Source: AC-32 sp963728765 (GTDB taxonomy: Bacteria > Actinomycetota > Thermoleophilia > Gaiellales > Gaiellaceae). Taken from it: 64,000 bases of DNA. Of this stretch, positions 50,397-59,500 are shown in pieces. Location of the stretch: assembly GCA_963728765.1 (NCBI GenBank), contig CAVSKX010000004.1, forward strand, positions 124,001 to 188,000, read 5' to 3'. A model generated the notes under the pieces. It made no database searches. It saw nothing but the letters and a program-made list of their open reading frames with translations, and was not told the DNA's origin. Made by a program: the position numbers and the translations under genes. Position 1 is the first letter of the stretch; every line of letters starts with the position of its first letter.

Positions 50397-50402
50397 TAGT
50401 CT
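50397..50402 (+). promoter_or_regulatory. -10 box for MFS gene
   Basis: TAGTCT ends 11 bases before GTG 50414; spacing at the long end of the series. Confidence 0.35.
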
Positions 50403-50413
50403 CGTCTCGAACC

Positions 50414-51592
50414 GTGCGGGCGGAGCTGGACAGACGGGCGATGGCGGCTCTCTCGGCCGGGCACTTCGCGACCGACTTCGCGAACGGCGCGCTGCCGGCG
50501 CTGCTGCCGTTCTTCGTCGACCGCTTCGGCCTCTCGTACACGCTCGCCGCAGCCGCGATGCTCGCCTCGACGGCGGCTTCGTCGCTTGTGCAGCCGCTCT
50601 TCGGGGCGTGGTCGGACCGCCGCGGCGCGATCTGGCTGCTCCCGGGTGGCGTGGCGCTTGCAGGGATCGGGATCGGGCTGGCGGCCGCAGCGCCGGCGTA
50701 CTGGCTCGTGCTCCTCCTTGTGGTGGTCTCGGGCCTGGGCGTCGCCGCGTTCCACCCCGAGGGGTCGAAGTTCGCCGCCTACGCGAGCGGAAGCAAGCGC
50801 GCGAGCGGGATGAGCCTCTTCTCCGTCGGCGGCAACGTCGGGTACGCGCTCGGGCCGACTGTGACGACGCCGATCGTGCTCGCGCTGGGCCTGACGGGTG
50901 GGCTGCTGCTCGCGCTGCCCGTGCTGGCGATCGCGGGCGCGCTGCTGCTGGTGCTCCCGTTCCTCTCCGGCTTCGCCCCGCAACCGGGGGAGCGGGCGGC
51001 CACGAGCGGGGAGGACCGGCCGGGCGCGCTCGTGCTGCTGCTCGGAGTGATCGCCTTCCGTAGTGTCGCCTGGTTCGGGCTCATCACCTTCGTGCCGCTC
51101 TGGGAGGTCTCGCTCGGCAATTCGAAGGCCCACGGCTCGCACCTGCTCTCGCTGATGCTGCTCACGGGCGGTCTCGGCACGCTGGCAGCGGGGCCGCTCG
51201 CCGACCGGTTCGGCCGCAGGCCGGTGCTGCTCGCGACCACCGGGGCCACCGCGCCGCTGACCTTCGCGTACGTGGCAGTGGGCGGCATCCCGGGCGCGAT
51301 CGCCCTGGCGCTCGTCGGCGTCTGCGTGATCAGCACCTTCGGCGTGACGATGGTGATGAGCCAGGAGTACCTGCCGAGCCGGATCGGGATGGCCTCCGGG
51401 CTCTCGATCGGCCTCTCCATCGGTCTCGGCGGGATCGCCGCCGTCGGGCTGGGCGCGCTGGCGGACTCCGTTGACCTGCAAGCGGCGATGTACGCCGCCG
51501 CTGCGGCGCCGCTCGTCGCCGTCGCGCTGGCTGCGCTGCTCCCGGCGACGCGCCCGCCGCAGCGGCGCCTCGAGCCCGAGCCCGTCCTGTGA
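50414..51592 (+). CDS. MFS transporter, fosmidomycin-resistance (Fsr)-like
   Basis: A 392-residue permease with about 12 helices. The N-terminal LSAGHFATDFANGALPALLPFF and AAFHPEGSKFAAYASG are close to the Fsr family, which exports fosmidomycin and other small compounds in Gram-negative bacteria. The MFS loop motif is GPLADRFGRRPVLL. A central basic/acidic cytoplasmic loop (PQPGERAATSGEDRPG) splits the halves. Followed immediately by a TT-loop hairpin after the stop codon. Confidence 0.88.
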   Translation: MRAELDRRAMAALSAGHFATDFANGALPALLPFFVDRFGLSYTLAAAAMLASTAASSLVQPLFGAWSDRRGAIWLLPGGVALAGIGIGLAAAAPAYWLVLLLVVVSGLGVAAFHPEGSKFAAYASGSKRASGMSLFSVGGNVGYALGPTVTTPIVLALGLTGGLLLALPVLAIAGALLLVLPFLSGFAPQPGERAATSGEDRPGALVLLLGVIAFRSVAWFGLITFVPLWEVSLGNSKAHGSHLLSLMLLTGGLGTLAAGPLADRFGRRPVLLATTGATAPLTFAYVAVGGIPGAIALALVGVCVISTFGVTMVMSQEYLPSRIGMASGLSIGLSIGLGGIAAVGLGALADSVDLQAAMYAAAAAPLVAVALAALLPATRPPQRRLEPEPVL

Positions 51593-51641
51593 GGCGCCGC
51601 TTGCGGCGCCGCTCTCAGGGCGCACAAGGACTCGTGCGCCC
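51593..51641 (+). terminator. Two-hairpin element after the MFS gene
   Basis: GGCGCCGC-TT-GCGGCGCC (51593-51610) begins directly after the TGA, then GGGCGCAC-AAGGACTC-GTGCGCCC (51618-51641) with flanking CTCA/TGAG. It has the layout of the 29.4 kb repeat but a different second stem. Likely end of the transcript. Confidence 0.6.
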
Positions 51642-51686
51642 GTCTGAGGTGACCGCACGGGACGTCGGCAGTTCCAAAGAACGCTG

Positions 51687-51692
51687 TAGGCT
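51687..51692 (+). promoter_or_regulatory. -10 box for SCP2-like gene
   Basis: TAGGCT ends nine bases before ATG 51702. Confidence 0.5.
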
Positions 51693-51701
51693 GCGCGCCC
51701 C

Positions 51702-52007
51702 ATGGAAGACCCGAGAGAGTTCTTCGAGACGCTGGAGTCGCGCGTCGACGCTTCGAAGGCCGCGGGGATGACCGCGAGCTACAAGTTCGACATCGACGGC
51801 TCCGGCTCGTGGCTCGTGGACGTCGACGACGGCAAGGTCACCGTCACCGAGGACGGCGGCGACGCCGACTGCACGATCTCGACCTCATCGGAGACGTTCC
51901 TGAAGATCGCCAACGGCGAGCAGAACCCCACCGCGGCCTACATGTCCGGGAAGCTGAAGGTAAAAGGGGACATGGGCCAGGCGATGAAGCTCCAGAAGCT
52001 GTTCTAG
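51702..52007 (+). CDS. SCP2 sterol-binding domain protein
   Basis: A 101-residue single SCP2 domain: FFETLESRVDASKAAGMTASYKFDIDG, DGGDADCTISTSSETFLKIANGEQNPTAAYMSGKLKVKGDMGQAMKLQKLF. The last segment is the canonical lipid-tunnel end. Stand-alone SCP2 proteins bind hydrophobic acyl chains or acyl-CoA; context beside acyl-CoA carboxylase and hydratase genes fits lipid or acyl-CoA handling. Confidence 0.92.
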   Translation: MEDPREFFETLESRVDASKAAGMTASYKFDIDGSGSWLVDVDDGKVTVTEDGGDADCTISTSSETFLKIANGEQNPTAAYMSGKLKVKGDMGQAMKLQKLF

Positions 52008-52013
52008 GCGAAA

Positions 52014-52069
52014 GGCCGCACCGGCAAAGCCGGCACGGCCACTCACGGTCGGCGTCGCAAGCGAGCGCC
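52014..52069 (-). repeat. Two-hairpin intergenic element, copy between convergent genes
   Basis: Read on the minus strand: after the carboxylase TAA comes a TT-loop stem (GGCGCTCGC-TT-GCGACGCC) and then GGCCGTGCCGGC-TTT-GCCGGTGCGGCC, identical in the second stem to the 29.4 kb copies. Sits exactly between two convergent stop codons and probably terminates the minus-strand transcript. Confidence 0.85.
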
Positions 52070-53680
52070 TTATTCCTCGAGCTCGACCAGCACATCGCCG
52101 CCGGCGACGCTGTCGCCCTCCCGCACGTGGACGGCACGCACCTCCGCTTCGTACGGCGAGACGACGGGCGTCTCCATCTTCATCGCCTCGAGCACGACCA
52201 GCGGCTGGCGGGGCTCGACGCGCTCTCCCTCGGCGACTAGCACGCGGATCACCGTCCCGGGCATCGGCGCGCTCAGTGAGCTCTGCTCGTGCCGGCCGCC
52301 GTGGTCGGCCGACGCAGCCAGATCGGGCGGCGCGGCCGGCGGGGGCGTGGGCAGATTGAGGCGGAAGCCGCCGCGCCACGGCCGGTCCGGGAGGCGCAGC
52401 GGCGCCGCGGAGAGCGGCGGATGCTCGGTGAGGAAGGCGGTCGTCGTCTCGCCTGCGCGCAGGGCCGGGTGCGCGACCAGCCAGCGCAGGAAGGGGAGGT
52501 TCGTCACTACGCCGCCGACCTCTGTCTCCGCCAGCGCGGCGGCGAGCCGGTCGAGCGCATCATGCCGCGTCGACCCGTGCGCGATCAGCTTCGCGATCAG
52601 CGGGTCGTAGGACGTGCCGACCTCGTCGCCCTCGTCGACCCCGGCGTCGACCCGGACCGACGAGGGCAGCTGCAGGCGTTCCAACCGGCCGGTCTGCGGC
52701 AGGAACGTCTTCGGGTCCTCCGCATACAGGCGCACCTCGACCGCGTGCCCGACCAGCCGCGGCTCGGCGCGCAGCGGCTCGCCCTGAGCGATCCGGATCT
52801 GCTCGGCCACGAGGTCCGCGCCCGAGACGAGCTCCGTCACCGGGTGTTCGACCTGGATGCGCCCGTTCAGCTCGAGGAACCAGAAGTCGCCACTGTCGAG
52901 CATGAACTCCGCGGTGCCGGCGCTGCGGTAGCCGATCGCGCGGGCGAACGCGACCGCGGCTTCGCCCATCCGCGCACGCAGCTCGGGGTCGAGTGCGGGG
53001 GAGGGCGACTCCTCCAGCACCTTCTGGTGTCGCCGCTGCACCGAGCATTCGCGCTCGCCGAGCGCCACCACCGTTCCGTGGGAGTCGCCGAGCAGCTGGA
53101 TCTCGACGTGGTGCGGCCGTTCGACGTAGCGCTCGCAGAAGACGCGGTCGTCGCCGAAGGCCGCCTTCGCCTCGCGGCGCGCCGCCGCGAGCGCCTCCTC
53201 GAGATCCGCCGGCTCACGGACCACGCGCATGCCGCGCCCACCGCCGCCGGCAGCGGCCTTGATCATCAGCGGGAACCCGATCTCCTCCGGCTCGCCCTCC
53301 GGCACCACCGGCACGCCGGCCTCACGCGCCAGCCGCTTCGCCTCGAGCTTGTCGCCGCCCGCCCGCAGCGCCGCGGGGGGCGGCCCGACCCACGTCAGCC
53401 CTGCCGCCTCGACCGCCTCCGCGAACTCCGGGCTCTCGGCCAGGAAGCCGTACCCGGGATGGACGGCGTCGGCGCCGGTCTCGCGTGCGGCGCGCACGTG
53501 CTCCGAGACGTCGAGGTACGACGAGATGCGCACCGTCTCGTCCGCCGAGCGGGCGTGCAGCGAGCCCGCATCGTCCTCGGGCGCCACTGCGACCGTCGCG
53601 ATGCCGAGCTCGCGACACGCGCGGAAGACCCGCAGCGCGATCTCGCCGCGGTTGGCTACGAGGAGCTTCTCGACGCCCAC
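52070..53680 (-). CDS. Biotin carboxylase/biotin carrier subunit of acyl-CoA carboxylase
   Basis: A 536-residue alpha subunit: biotin carboxylase domain (VEKLLVANRGEIALRVFRAC; ATP-grasp loop AAAGGGGRGMRVV; ECSVQRRHQKVLEESPSP; FLELNGRIQVEHPVTE) and a C-terminal biotinyl domain with EAMKMETPV (biotin on the Lys). The linking BT domain found in full-length propionyl/methylcrotonyl enzymes is very short here, so the protein is 100 or more residues under the usual length. The partner carboxyltransferase is probably the one at 60.5-62.0 kb. GTG 53680 overlaps the enoyl-CoA hydratase gene end. Confidence 0.9.
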   Translation of the reverse strand: MGVEKLLVANRGEIALRVFRACRELGIATVAVAPEDDAGSLHARSADETVRISSYLDVSEHVRAARETGADAVHPGYGFLAESPEFAEAVEAAGLTWVGPPPAALRAGGDKLEAKRLAREAGVPVVPEGEPEEIGFPLMIKAAAGGGGRGMRVVREPADLEEALAAARREAKAAFGDDRVFCERYVERPHHVEIQLLGDSHGTVVALGERECSVQRRHQKVLEESPSPALDPELRARMGEAAVAFARAIGYRSAGTAEFMLDSGDFWFLELNGRIQVEHPVTELVSGADLVAEQIRIAQGEPLRAEPRLVGHAVEVRLYAEDPKTFLPQTGRLERLQLPSSVRVDAGVDEGDEVGTSYDPLIAKLIAHGSTRHDALDRLAAALAETEVGGVVTNLPFLRWLVAHPALRAGETTTAFLTEHPPLSAAPLRLPDRPWRGGFRLNLPTPPPAAPPDLAASADHGGRHEQSSLSAPMPGTVIRVLVAEGERVEPRQPLVVLEAMKMETPVVSPYEAEVRAVHVREGDSVAGGDVLVELEE

Positions 53681-54417
53681 GACGGGTCGCGCTTCTCCAG
53701 GAACGCGCGCAGGCCCTCCTGGCCCTCCGCTCCCGCGCGGAGCCCGGCGGCGGTCTCCGCCAGCTCGCGCGGGTGGGTCGGCCGCTCCCGCGTCAGCCGC
53801 TTCGCCGCGCGGGTAGCCTCCGGCCCCGATCGCAGGATCGAAGCGACGCGGCGCTCCACGGCTCCGTCGAGGTCCTCGGCGATCTCGTCCACCAGTCCGA
53901 TGCGGAGCGCCGTCTCGGCGTCGAAGCGATCGCCGGTCACGAACAGCGACCGGGCCGTCCCGGCGCCGATGCGCGCGAAGACGAACGGCGAGATCACGGC
54001 CGGGATGATCCCTAGGCGCACCTCGGAGAAGCCGAAGGTCGCGTCGGGCGCCGCAACGACGACGTCGGCGCACGCAACGAGGCCGGAGCCTCCGCCGAGC
54101 GCGTACCCCTGCACGCGCGCGACGAGCGGAGCCGGCGAGGCGTCGACCGAGGCCATCATCGCGTGCAGCCGCAGGGCGTCCTCCACGTTCTCCTCGAAGG
54201 GCAGATCGATGGAGGAGCGCTGCCATTCGACGTCGGCCCCGGCGCAGAAGCTCGGGCCTTCGCCCGAGAGCAGCACCGCGCGCACGTCGTCGCCGACGGA
54301 GGTGAACACCTCCGTCAGCTCGGCGATCAGCTTCGCGTCGAATGCATTGCGCCGCTCGGGTCGCGCCAGGGTGACGCGAAGGAGATCGCCGTCGTGCTCG
54401 ACTCTCAGCGCATGCAT
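53656..54417 (-). CDS. Enoyl-CoA hydratase/isomerase family protein
   Basis: A 253-residue crotonase: GEGPSFCAGADVEW (oxyanion residue region), VQGYALGGGSGLVACADVVVAA, and GFSEVRLGIIPAVISPFVFARIG. Glu in FSEVRLG lies where one of the catalytic Glu residues occurs in hydratases. In leucine breakdown the matching step is 3-methylglutaconyl-CoA hydratase. It overlaps the biotin carboxylase gene by 25 bases, so the two are an operon. ATG 54417 or the adjoining GTG 54420. Confidence 0.92.
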   Translation of the reverse strand: MHALRVEHDGDLLRVTLARPERRNAFDAKLIAELTEVFTSVGDDVRAVLLSGEGPSFCAGADVEWQRSSIDLPFEENVEDALRLHAMMASVDASPAPLVARVQGYALGGGSGLVACADVVVAAPDATFGFSEVRLGIIPAVISPFVFARIGAGTARSLFVTGDRFDAETALRIGLVDEIAEDLDGAVERRVASILRSGPEATRAAKRLTRERPTHPRELAETAAGLRAGAEGQEGLRAFLEKRDPSWASRSSS

Positions 54418-54428
54418 CACGGTGATCG

Positions 54429-54434
54429 TAAAGT
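54429..54434 (+). promoter_or_regulatory. -10 box for leaderless DapA-like gene
   Basis: TAAAGT ends seven bases before ATG 54442, in the 24-base gap to the divergent hydratase gene. Confidence 0.55.
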
Positions 54435-54441
54435 TGCCCGC

Positions 54442-55269
54442 ATGCTGCGTGGAGCACTCGCCGCCGCACTCACGCCTCTCCGGGACGACGGCGCCGCCCT
54501 GGACGAGGAGGCGTTCCGGCCGTACGCGGAGTTTCTGGCCGCGGCCGGGCTGGACGGGACGCTTGTGCTCGGAACGACCGGCGAGGGAATCCTGCTCTCG
54601 GCGGCCGAGCGCCGTCGCGCGGCCGAGCTCTTCCTCGAGGGGCCGCTGCCGGTGATCGTCCACTGCGGCGCGCAGACCACCGCGGAGACGGCTGCGCTCG
54701 CCGAGCATGCGGCCGGCGCGGGAGCCGCGGGCGTCGCGGTGATCTCGCCGCCGTACTTCGCGCTCGACGACGAGGCGCTGCTCGGGCACCTGACCGCGGC
54801 CGCACGCGCGGCAGGGGAGGTGCCGTTCTACGTGTACGAGTTCAAGGCGCGGAGCGGCTACGCCGTGCCCATTCCCGTGATCGAGCGCCTGCGCGAGCGC
54901 GCGCCGAACTTCGCGGGGCTGAAGGTCTCCGACAAGCCATTCGACGCGGTCGAGCCGTACCTGCTCGAGGGGCTGGACGTCTTCGTGGGGGCGGAGGAGC
55001 TCGTGCTCCAGGGAATCGAGCGCGGAGCGGTCGGCACGGTCTCCGGGCTCGGCTCGGTGTTCCCGGAGCGCGTGGTCGCGCTCGTTCGCGACGGGGACGG
55101 CGCCGTCGGCGCCCTCCGGGCGGCGCTCGATCGCTTTCCGTTCCATGCCGCGGCAAAGTACGTGCTCGGCCGGCGCGGCGTCCCCGTGCGCGAGGACGTT
55201 CGCGCACCGCTGCGCCGGCTTCGCGACGAGGAGAAGCGGGAGCTGGACGCGTGGCTCGAATCGTCATAG
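54442..55269 (+). CDS. Dihydrodipicolinate synthase (DapA)/N-acetylneuraminate lyase family aldolase
   Basis: A 275-residue class I aldolase: GTTGEGILLS (pyruvate carboxylate-binding Thr-Thr), FYVYEFKARSGYAV with the catalytic Tyr in the YxY segment, and the Schiff-base Lys in FAGLKVSDKPFDAVE. Family members condense or cleave pyruvate with an aldehyde: DapA, NanA, KDG aldolase, hydroxyproline-route enzymes. The following FAD oxidoreductase (glycine/sarcosine/proline oxidase type) suggests amino acid or hydroxyproline catabolism over lysine synthesis; this is inference. Confidence 0.88.
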   Translation: MLRGALAAALTPLRDDGAALDEEAFRPYAEFLAAAGLDGTLVLGTTGEGILLSAAERRRAAELFLEGPLPVIVHCGAQTTAETAALAEHAAGAGAAGVAVISPPYFALDDEALLGHLTAAARAAGEVPFYVYEFKARSGYAVPIPVIERLRERAPNFAGLKVSDKPFDAVEPYLLEGLDVFVGAEELVLQGIERGAVGTVSGLGSVFPERVVALVRDGDGAVGALRAALDRFPFHAAAKYVLGRRGVPVREDVRAPLRRLRDEEKRELDAWLESS

Positions 55270-55300
55270 CCGGAGCCTCCCTCGCCTGCGGCTCGGTCGC

Positions 55301-55384
55301 GTGGGGGAGACCCTGTTTCCCCCACGAGCCCCCTCCTTCTCCAAGCACGCTCGGAGTTCGTTTGGGGGAACCTCCCGGTTCCCC
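55301..55384 (+). promoter_or_regulatory. Two C/G-rich hairpins upstream of the FAD oxidoreductase
   Basis: GTGGGGGA / TCCCCCAC (55301-55308 with 55318-55325) and GGGGGAACC-TCCC-GGTTCCCC (55364-55384). They fill the 154-base gap after the DapA-like gene. Could be an end-of-gene structure or a cis-regulatory leader; no known riboswitch was recognised. Confidence 0.4.
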
Positions 55385-55423
55385 TCTTCCCCCTCCACGC
55401 ACCGGCCGCGGGAGGGAGGCCTG

Positions 55424-56473
55424 ATGCCAAGGATTGTCGTGGCCGGGGCCGGGGCCGCAGGAGCCTCTGTCGCGTACCACCTCGTGTCGCTCGGCGCCCG
55501 AGAGGTCGCCCTCGTGGATCGCGGCCGCGTCGCCGGCGGCGCGACCTCGAGGGCGATGGGCGGCGTGCGCCAGCAGTTCTCGACCGCGGCGGAGGTGCGG
55601 CTCGCGCAGGCCAGCATCCGCTTCTTCGAGGAGCTCGGCCCGCCGCTCTTCGACCAGGTCGGCTACCTGTTCGTGGCGACGACCGAAGCAGGGCTGGCGG
55701 CCCTGCACGAGCGGCGCGCGATCCAGGAGGAGCTGGGCGTCCCGGTCGAGACGGTCGACCCGTCCTACGTCGAGGGCCTGCGGACCGACGACGTGCTGGG
55801 CGCGGTCGTCTGCAAGACCGACGGCACCGCCGATCCGCCCGCGGTGACGCGCGAGCTCGTCCGCCTCGCGACCAAGCTCGGTGTCGAGGTGCGCGAGGGC
55901 TGCGACGCCACCACGCTCGAGGCCGACACGTTCGTGATCGCCTGCGGCCCGTGGTCGGCGCAGGTGGGGGAGACGCTCGGCGTCGAGCTCCCGGTGCGGC
56001 CGCTCGTCCGGCAGCTGCTGGCGACCGGTGAGCTCGAGCTGCCGGAGCGCCTGCCGATGGTGCTCGAGGAGGAGACCGGCTTCCACTTCCGCCGCCGCGG
56101 CCAGCGGCTCGTGCTGGCGATGGTCGACCCCGAGCCGCGATGGGGCTTCGAGGCGGTCGTGGACGAGTCGCTCTTCGACGACCGCCTCGCGCGGCTGCAC
56201 CACCGGTATCCCGGCGCCGCCGACGCGGCGATCGAGGACGCCTGGGCCGGTCTCTATGACATGACACCCGACGCGCACCCGATCCTCGGCGAGGTCGCCG
56301 ACGGCGTGTACGCCGCTTGCGGCTTCAGCGGCCACGGCTTCATGCAGTCGCCCGCGGTCGGCCGTGCGCTCGCGGAGGAGATCCTCGGCGAGAGCCCGAG
56401 CCTCGACCTCGGGCCGTATCGCCTGGCGCGGTTCGAGGAGGGCGCGGACTTCCCCGAGACGCTCGTCCTCTAG
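55424..56473 (+). CDS. FAD-dependent amine/amino acid oxidoreductase (DAO family)
   Basis: A 349-residue flavoprotein: FAD loop VVAGAGAAGASVAYHLVSLGA (5-25), GGATSRAMGGVRQQFS as in sarcosine oxidase and D-amino acid oxidase relatives, and the C-terminal AGLYDMTPDAHPILGEVADGVYAACGFSGHGFMQSPAVG, typical of glycine oxidase, sarcosine oxidase and proline/hydroxyproline oxidases. Substrate unknown. A plausible Shine-Dalgarno (GGAGGGAGG) lies before ATG 55424. Confidence 0.9.
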   Translation: MPRIVVAGAGAAGASVAYHLVSLGAREVALVDRGRVAGGATSRAMGGVRQQFSTAAEVRLAQASIRFFEELGPPLFDQVGYLFVATTEAGLAALHERRAIQEELGVPVETVDPSYVEGLRTDDVLGAVVCKTDGTADPPAVTRELVRLATKLGVEVREGCDATTLEADTFVIACGPWSAQVGETLGVELPVRPLVRQLLATGELELPERLPMVLEEETGFHFRRRGQRLVLAMVDPEPRWGFEAVVDESLFDDRLARLHHRYPGAADAAIEDAWAGLYDMTPDAHPILGEVADGVYAACGFSGHGFMQSPAVGRALAEEILGESPSLDLGPYRLARFEEGADFPETLVL

Positions 56474-56513
56474 GCCGCTCGTCGGACCTCTAGACGATTC
56501 CCGGCAGGAGGTC

Positions 56514-56519
56514 TAGCCT
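56514..56519 (+). promoter_or_regulatory. -10 box for leaderless MMPL transporter
   Basis: TAGCCT ends seven bases before GTG 56527. Confidence 0.55.
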
Positions 56520-56526
56520 CGAAAGC

Positions 56527-59500
56527 GTGGCCCGCGCTCTGCACCGGCTAGGCCTGCTGGCAGCTCGGCGGAAATGGGTCGTCCTCGGCTGCTGGATCGT
56601 CCTGCTCGCGGGCCTGGTAGCCGTCTCGCAGAGCCTCGGCAGCAACACCAGCAACAACCTCAGCCTCCCCGGGACCGACAGCCAGGCGGCGTCCGACCTG
56701 CTCGCCTCGCGCTTCCCACCGCAGCAGAACGGCAGCAACCCGCTCGTCTTCCACGCGCGCACGGGCAAGGTCACGGACGCCCAGGCGAAGCAGGCGATCC
56801 AGGCGTCCTTCGAGCGAGCGAGGAAGCTGCCGCACGTCGTGGCGGCAGTCGACCCGTTCAGCCAGCGCGGCGCGGCGCAGATCAGCAAGGACAAGACCAC
56901 GGCGTTCATCCCGGTCCTGCTCGACGTCAGCGGTGACGAGCTCACGCAGGAGATCGCCGAGAGCGTCCTCGATGCGGGGAACCCCGCGGCCAGGGCGGGG
57001 CTCCAGGTCGCCGTTGGAGGCTCGGTGGGCAGTGAGCTCTCGGAGCCGGCCACCGAGAGCAGCGAGGTGATCGGCCTCATCGCCGCGATGATCATCCTCG
57101 CGTTCACCTTCGGGACGCTCGTGGCGATGGGGCTCCCGATCGTCTCGGCGGTCTTCGGCCTCGCCGCGGGGCTATCGCTGATCGTGCTCCTCGGCCACGT
57201 CGTGACCGTGCCCTCGATCGCACCGACCCTCGCGACGATGATCGGCCTCGGTGTCGGCATCGACTACGCGCTCTTCCTCGTCAGCCGCCACCGGCTCAAC
57301 CGCCAGCAGGGGATGGGGCTGGAGGACTCGATCGCGCTGGCGGTCGCGACATCCGGGAGCGCGATCGTCTTCGCGGGCACGACGGTCGTCATTGCACTGC
57401 TCACGCTGCTCGTGGCCGGCATCCCGCTCGTGACCGCGCTGGGCTATTCGTCCGCAGTCGCGGTCGTCACCGCAGTGCTGGCCGCGATCACGCTGCTACC
57501 CGCGGTGCTCGCCCTCGTGGGACGGCACATCGAAGCAGGCCGCCTGCCCACGTTCCTCAGGCCCAGGTCCAAGGGTCCCGAAGCCGGCTTCCTGGGCGGC
57601 TATAGCCGCGCGGTGACGCGGCATCCCTGGTGGGCAATCGCTGCCGTGCTCGCACTTCTGATCCCGCTGATCGTTCCCTTCTTCTCTTTGAACCTCGGCC
57701 AGGAGGACGTCGGCGCGACGCCGAAGTCGACGACGGAGCGCCAGGCGTACGACCTGATGTCCGTGGGCTTCGGGCCCGGCTACAACGGCCCGTTGCTGGT
57801 GGCGGTCGAGCTGGGAACGCCGCCGAAGCCGAGCAGCGAGTACACGAGCCAGCAGCAGCAGGCCCAGTCGCTGCAGAAGCAGCTCGAGCAGGAGCAAAAG
57901 CAGGGGAAGAGCCAGCAGGAGCAGCTGACCGCGCAGGCAAACGTGCTCAATGCGCAGGGCCAGAAGCTGACCGAGCAACAGCAGCAGCTCGAGCAGCAGC
58001 AGGGAAGCCTGAAGGCACAGCAGGCGGAGCTCGAGCGGCAGGCGCAGGCCGACACCCAGGAGCAGGCGCAGCTGCAGGCCTCAGCGAACAAGCTCGAAGC
58101 GCAGCAGGTCGCGCTGAACAAGCAGATCGTCTCGACGGGCTCTCAAGCGCGCTCGGTGGTCAGCGACGGCGCGAAGACGACGAAGCAACTGACCTCGGTC
58201 ATCCGCCGGCTGACGAAGAACCAGGCCGACCAGCGAAAGGTCGAGGCCCAGATCAACCACGCGAAGAACGCGAAGCAGAAGGCCAAGCTCCAGGCGAAGC
58301 TCCGGGCTCTCCAGGACGAAGAGACGAGGCTCGAGAAGCAGCTCACGAAGCTCGTCAAGGAAGATCAGGCGAACCGCGAGGCGTCCGAGGCTCTGCTCGC
58401 GAACGCGAGGAACCTGCGCGAGCAGGAGGTGAGCGTCGCCAACCGGGCGATCGCGCTGGCGGGCCAGTCTGCTGCGCTCGCGACCGAAGCCGTGGGGCTC
58501 GTGAAGCAGAAGCAGGCGCTCGTCCAGCAGGCCTCGAGCCTGCAGGTCCAGGCGGCGAAGCTGCAGACGCAGGCGGCGAACCTCCAGACGCAGGCCGCAC
58601 AGCTGCAGACGCAGCAGGTGAAGCTGCAGGGCGAGCAACAGACGGCTCAGGGCCAGCAGTCGCAGGCCGAGCAGCTCAAGAGCGAGCTGACGGACGAGCT
58701 GACGAAGGCCGGGGGCGACGCCCGCGGCACCGATCCCCGCCTGGTCAACCTTCAGGACGCGCTGGCCGATACCGACGGCGTCGATGTCGTCTCGCCGCCG
58801 CAGATCAACAAGACCGGCGACGCGGCGACGTTCACCGTGATCGCGACGACCCGCCCCGCGGCACCCGCGACCGCAGACCTGGTGAAGACTCTACGGACCT
58901 ACGTCATCCCGCAAGCGACCCAGGGCACCAACCTCGAGGCCTTCGTCGGCGGCCAGACGGCGAGCTACGTCGACCTCGCCGACGAGATCTCCTCGAGGCT
59001 GCTGCTCGTCATCGCGGCCGTCATCGGGCTGAGCTTCTGCATCCTGCTCGCGGCCTTCCGCTCGTTCCTCTTCGCCGTGCAAGCGGCCGTCGCCAACGTC
59101 CTCTCCGTCACGGCGGCGTTCGGCGTCCTGACGGCGGTCTTCCAGAAGGGCTGGGGCCTGAGCCTCGTCGGCCTCGACACCGCGAGCGGGACCGATCCGA
59201 TCGCGAGCTACGTGCCGCTGATGATGTTCACGGTGCTGTTCGGGTTGTCGATGGACTACCAGGTCTTCCTGATCAGCAAGATCGAGCAGCATCGGGCCGA
59301 GGGCGGCGACGACCGGGACGCGATTCGCGAGGGTCTGGCCGGGGGAGCCCCGGTGATCGTCGCTGCGGCGCTGATCATGATCTCGGTGTTCGGGAGCTTC
59401 GTCCTCAACGCCGACCCGACCGTGAAACAGTTTGGCGTGGGGCTCTCCGTCGGCGTCGCCCTCGCCGCCGTGACGGTTCTCGTCTTCGCACCGGCCGTGC

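Noticed and set aside
47395..51063. 1222-codon plus-strand frame across pepA, flavoprotein and MFS genes
   Set aside because: Crosses several well-supported genes on both strands; typical stop-poor frame at high GC.
57841..58700. Glutamine-rich region of the MMPL gene as a frameshift or assembly repeat artefact
   Set aside because: Codons vary between repeats, the frame is kept for the whole insert and resumes a normal porter domain.
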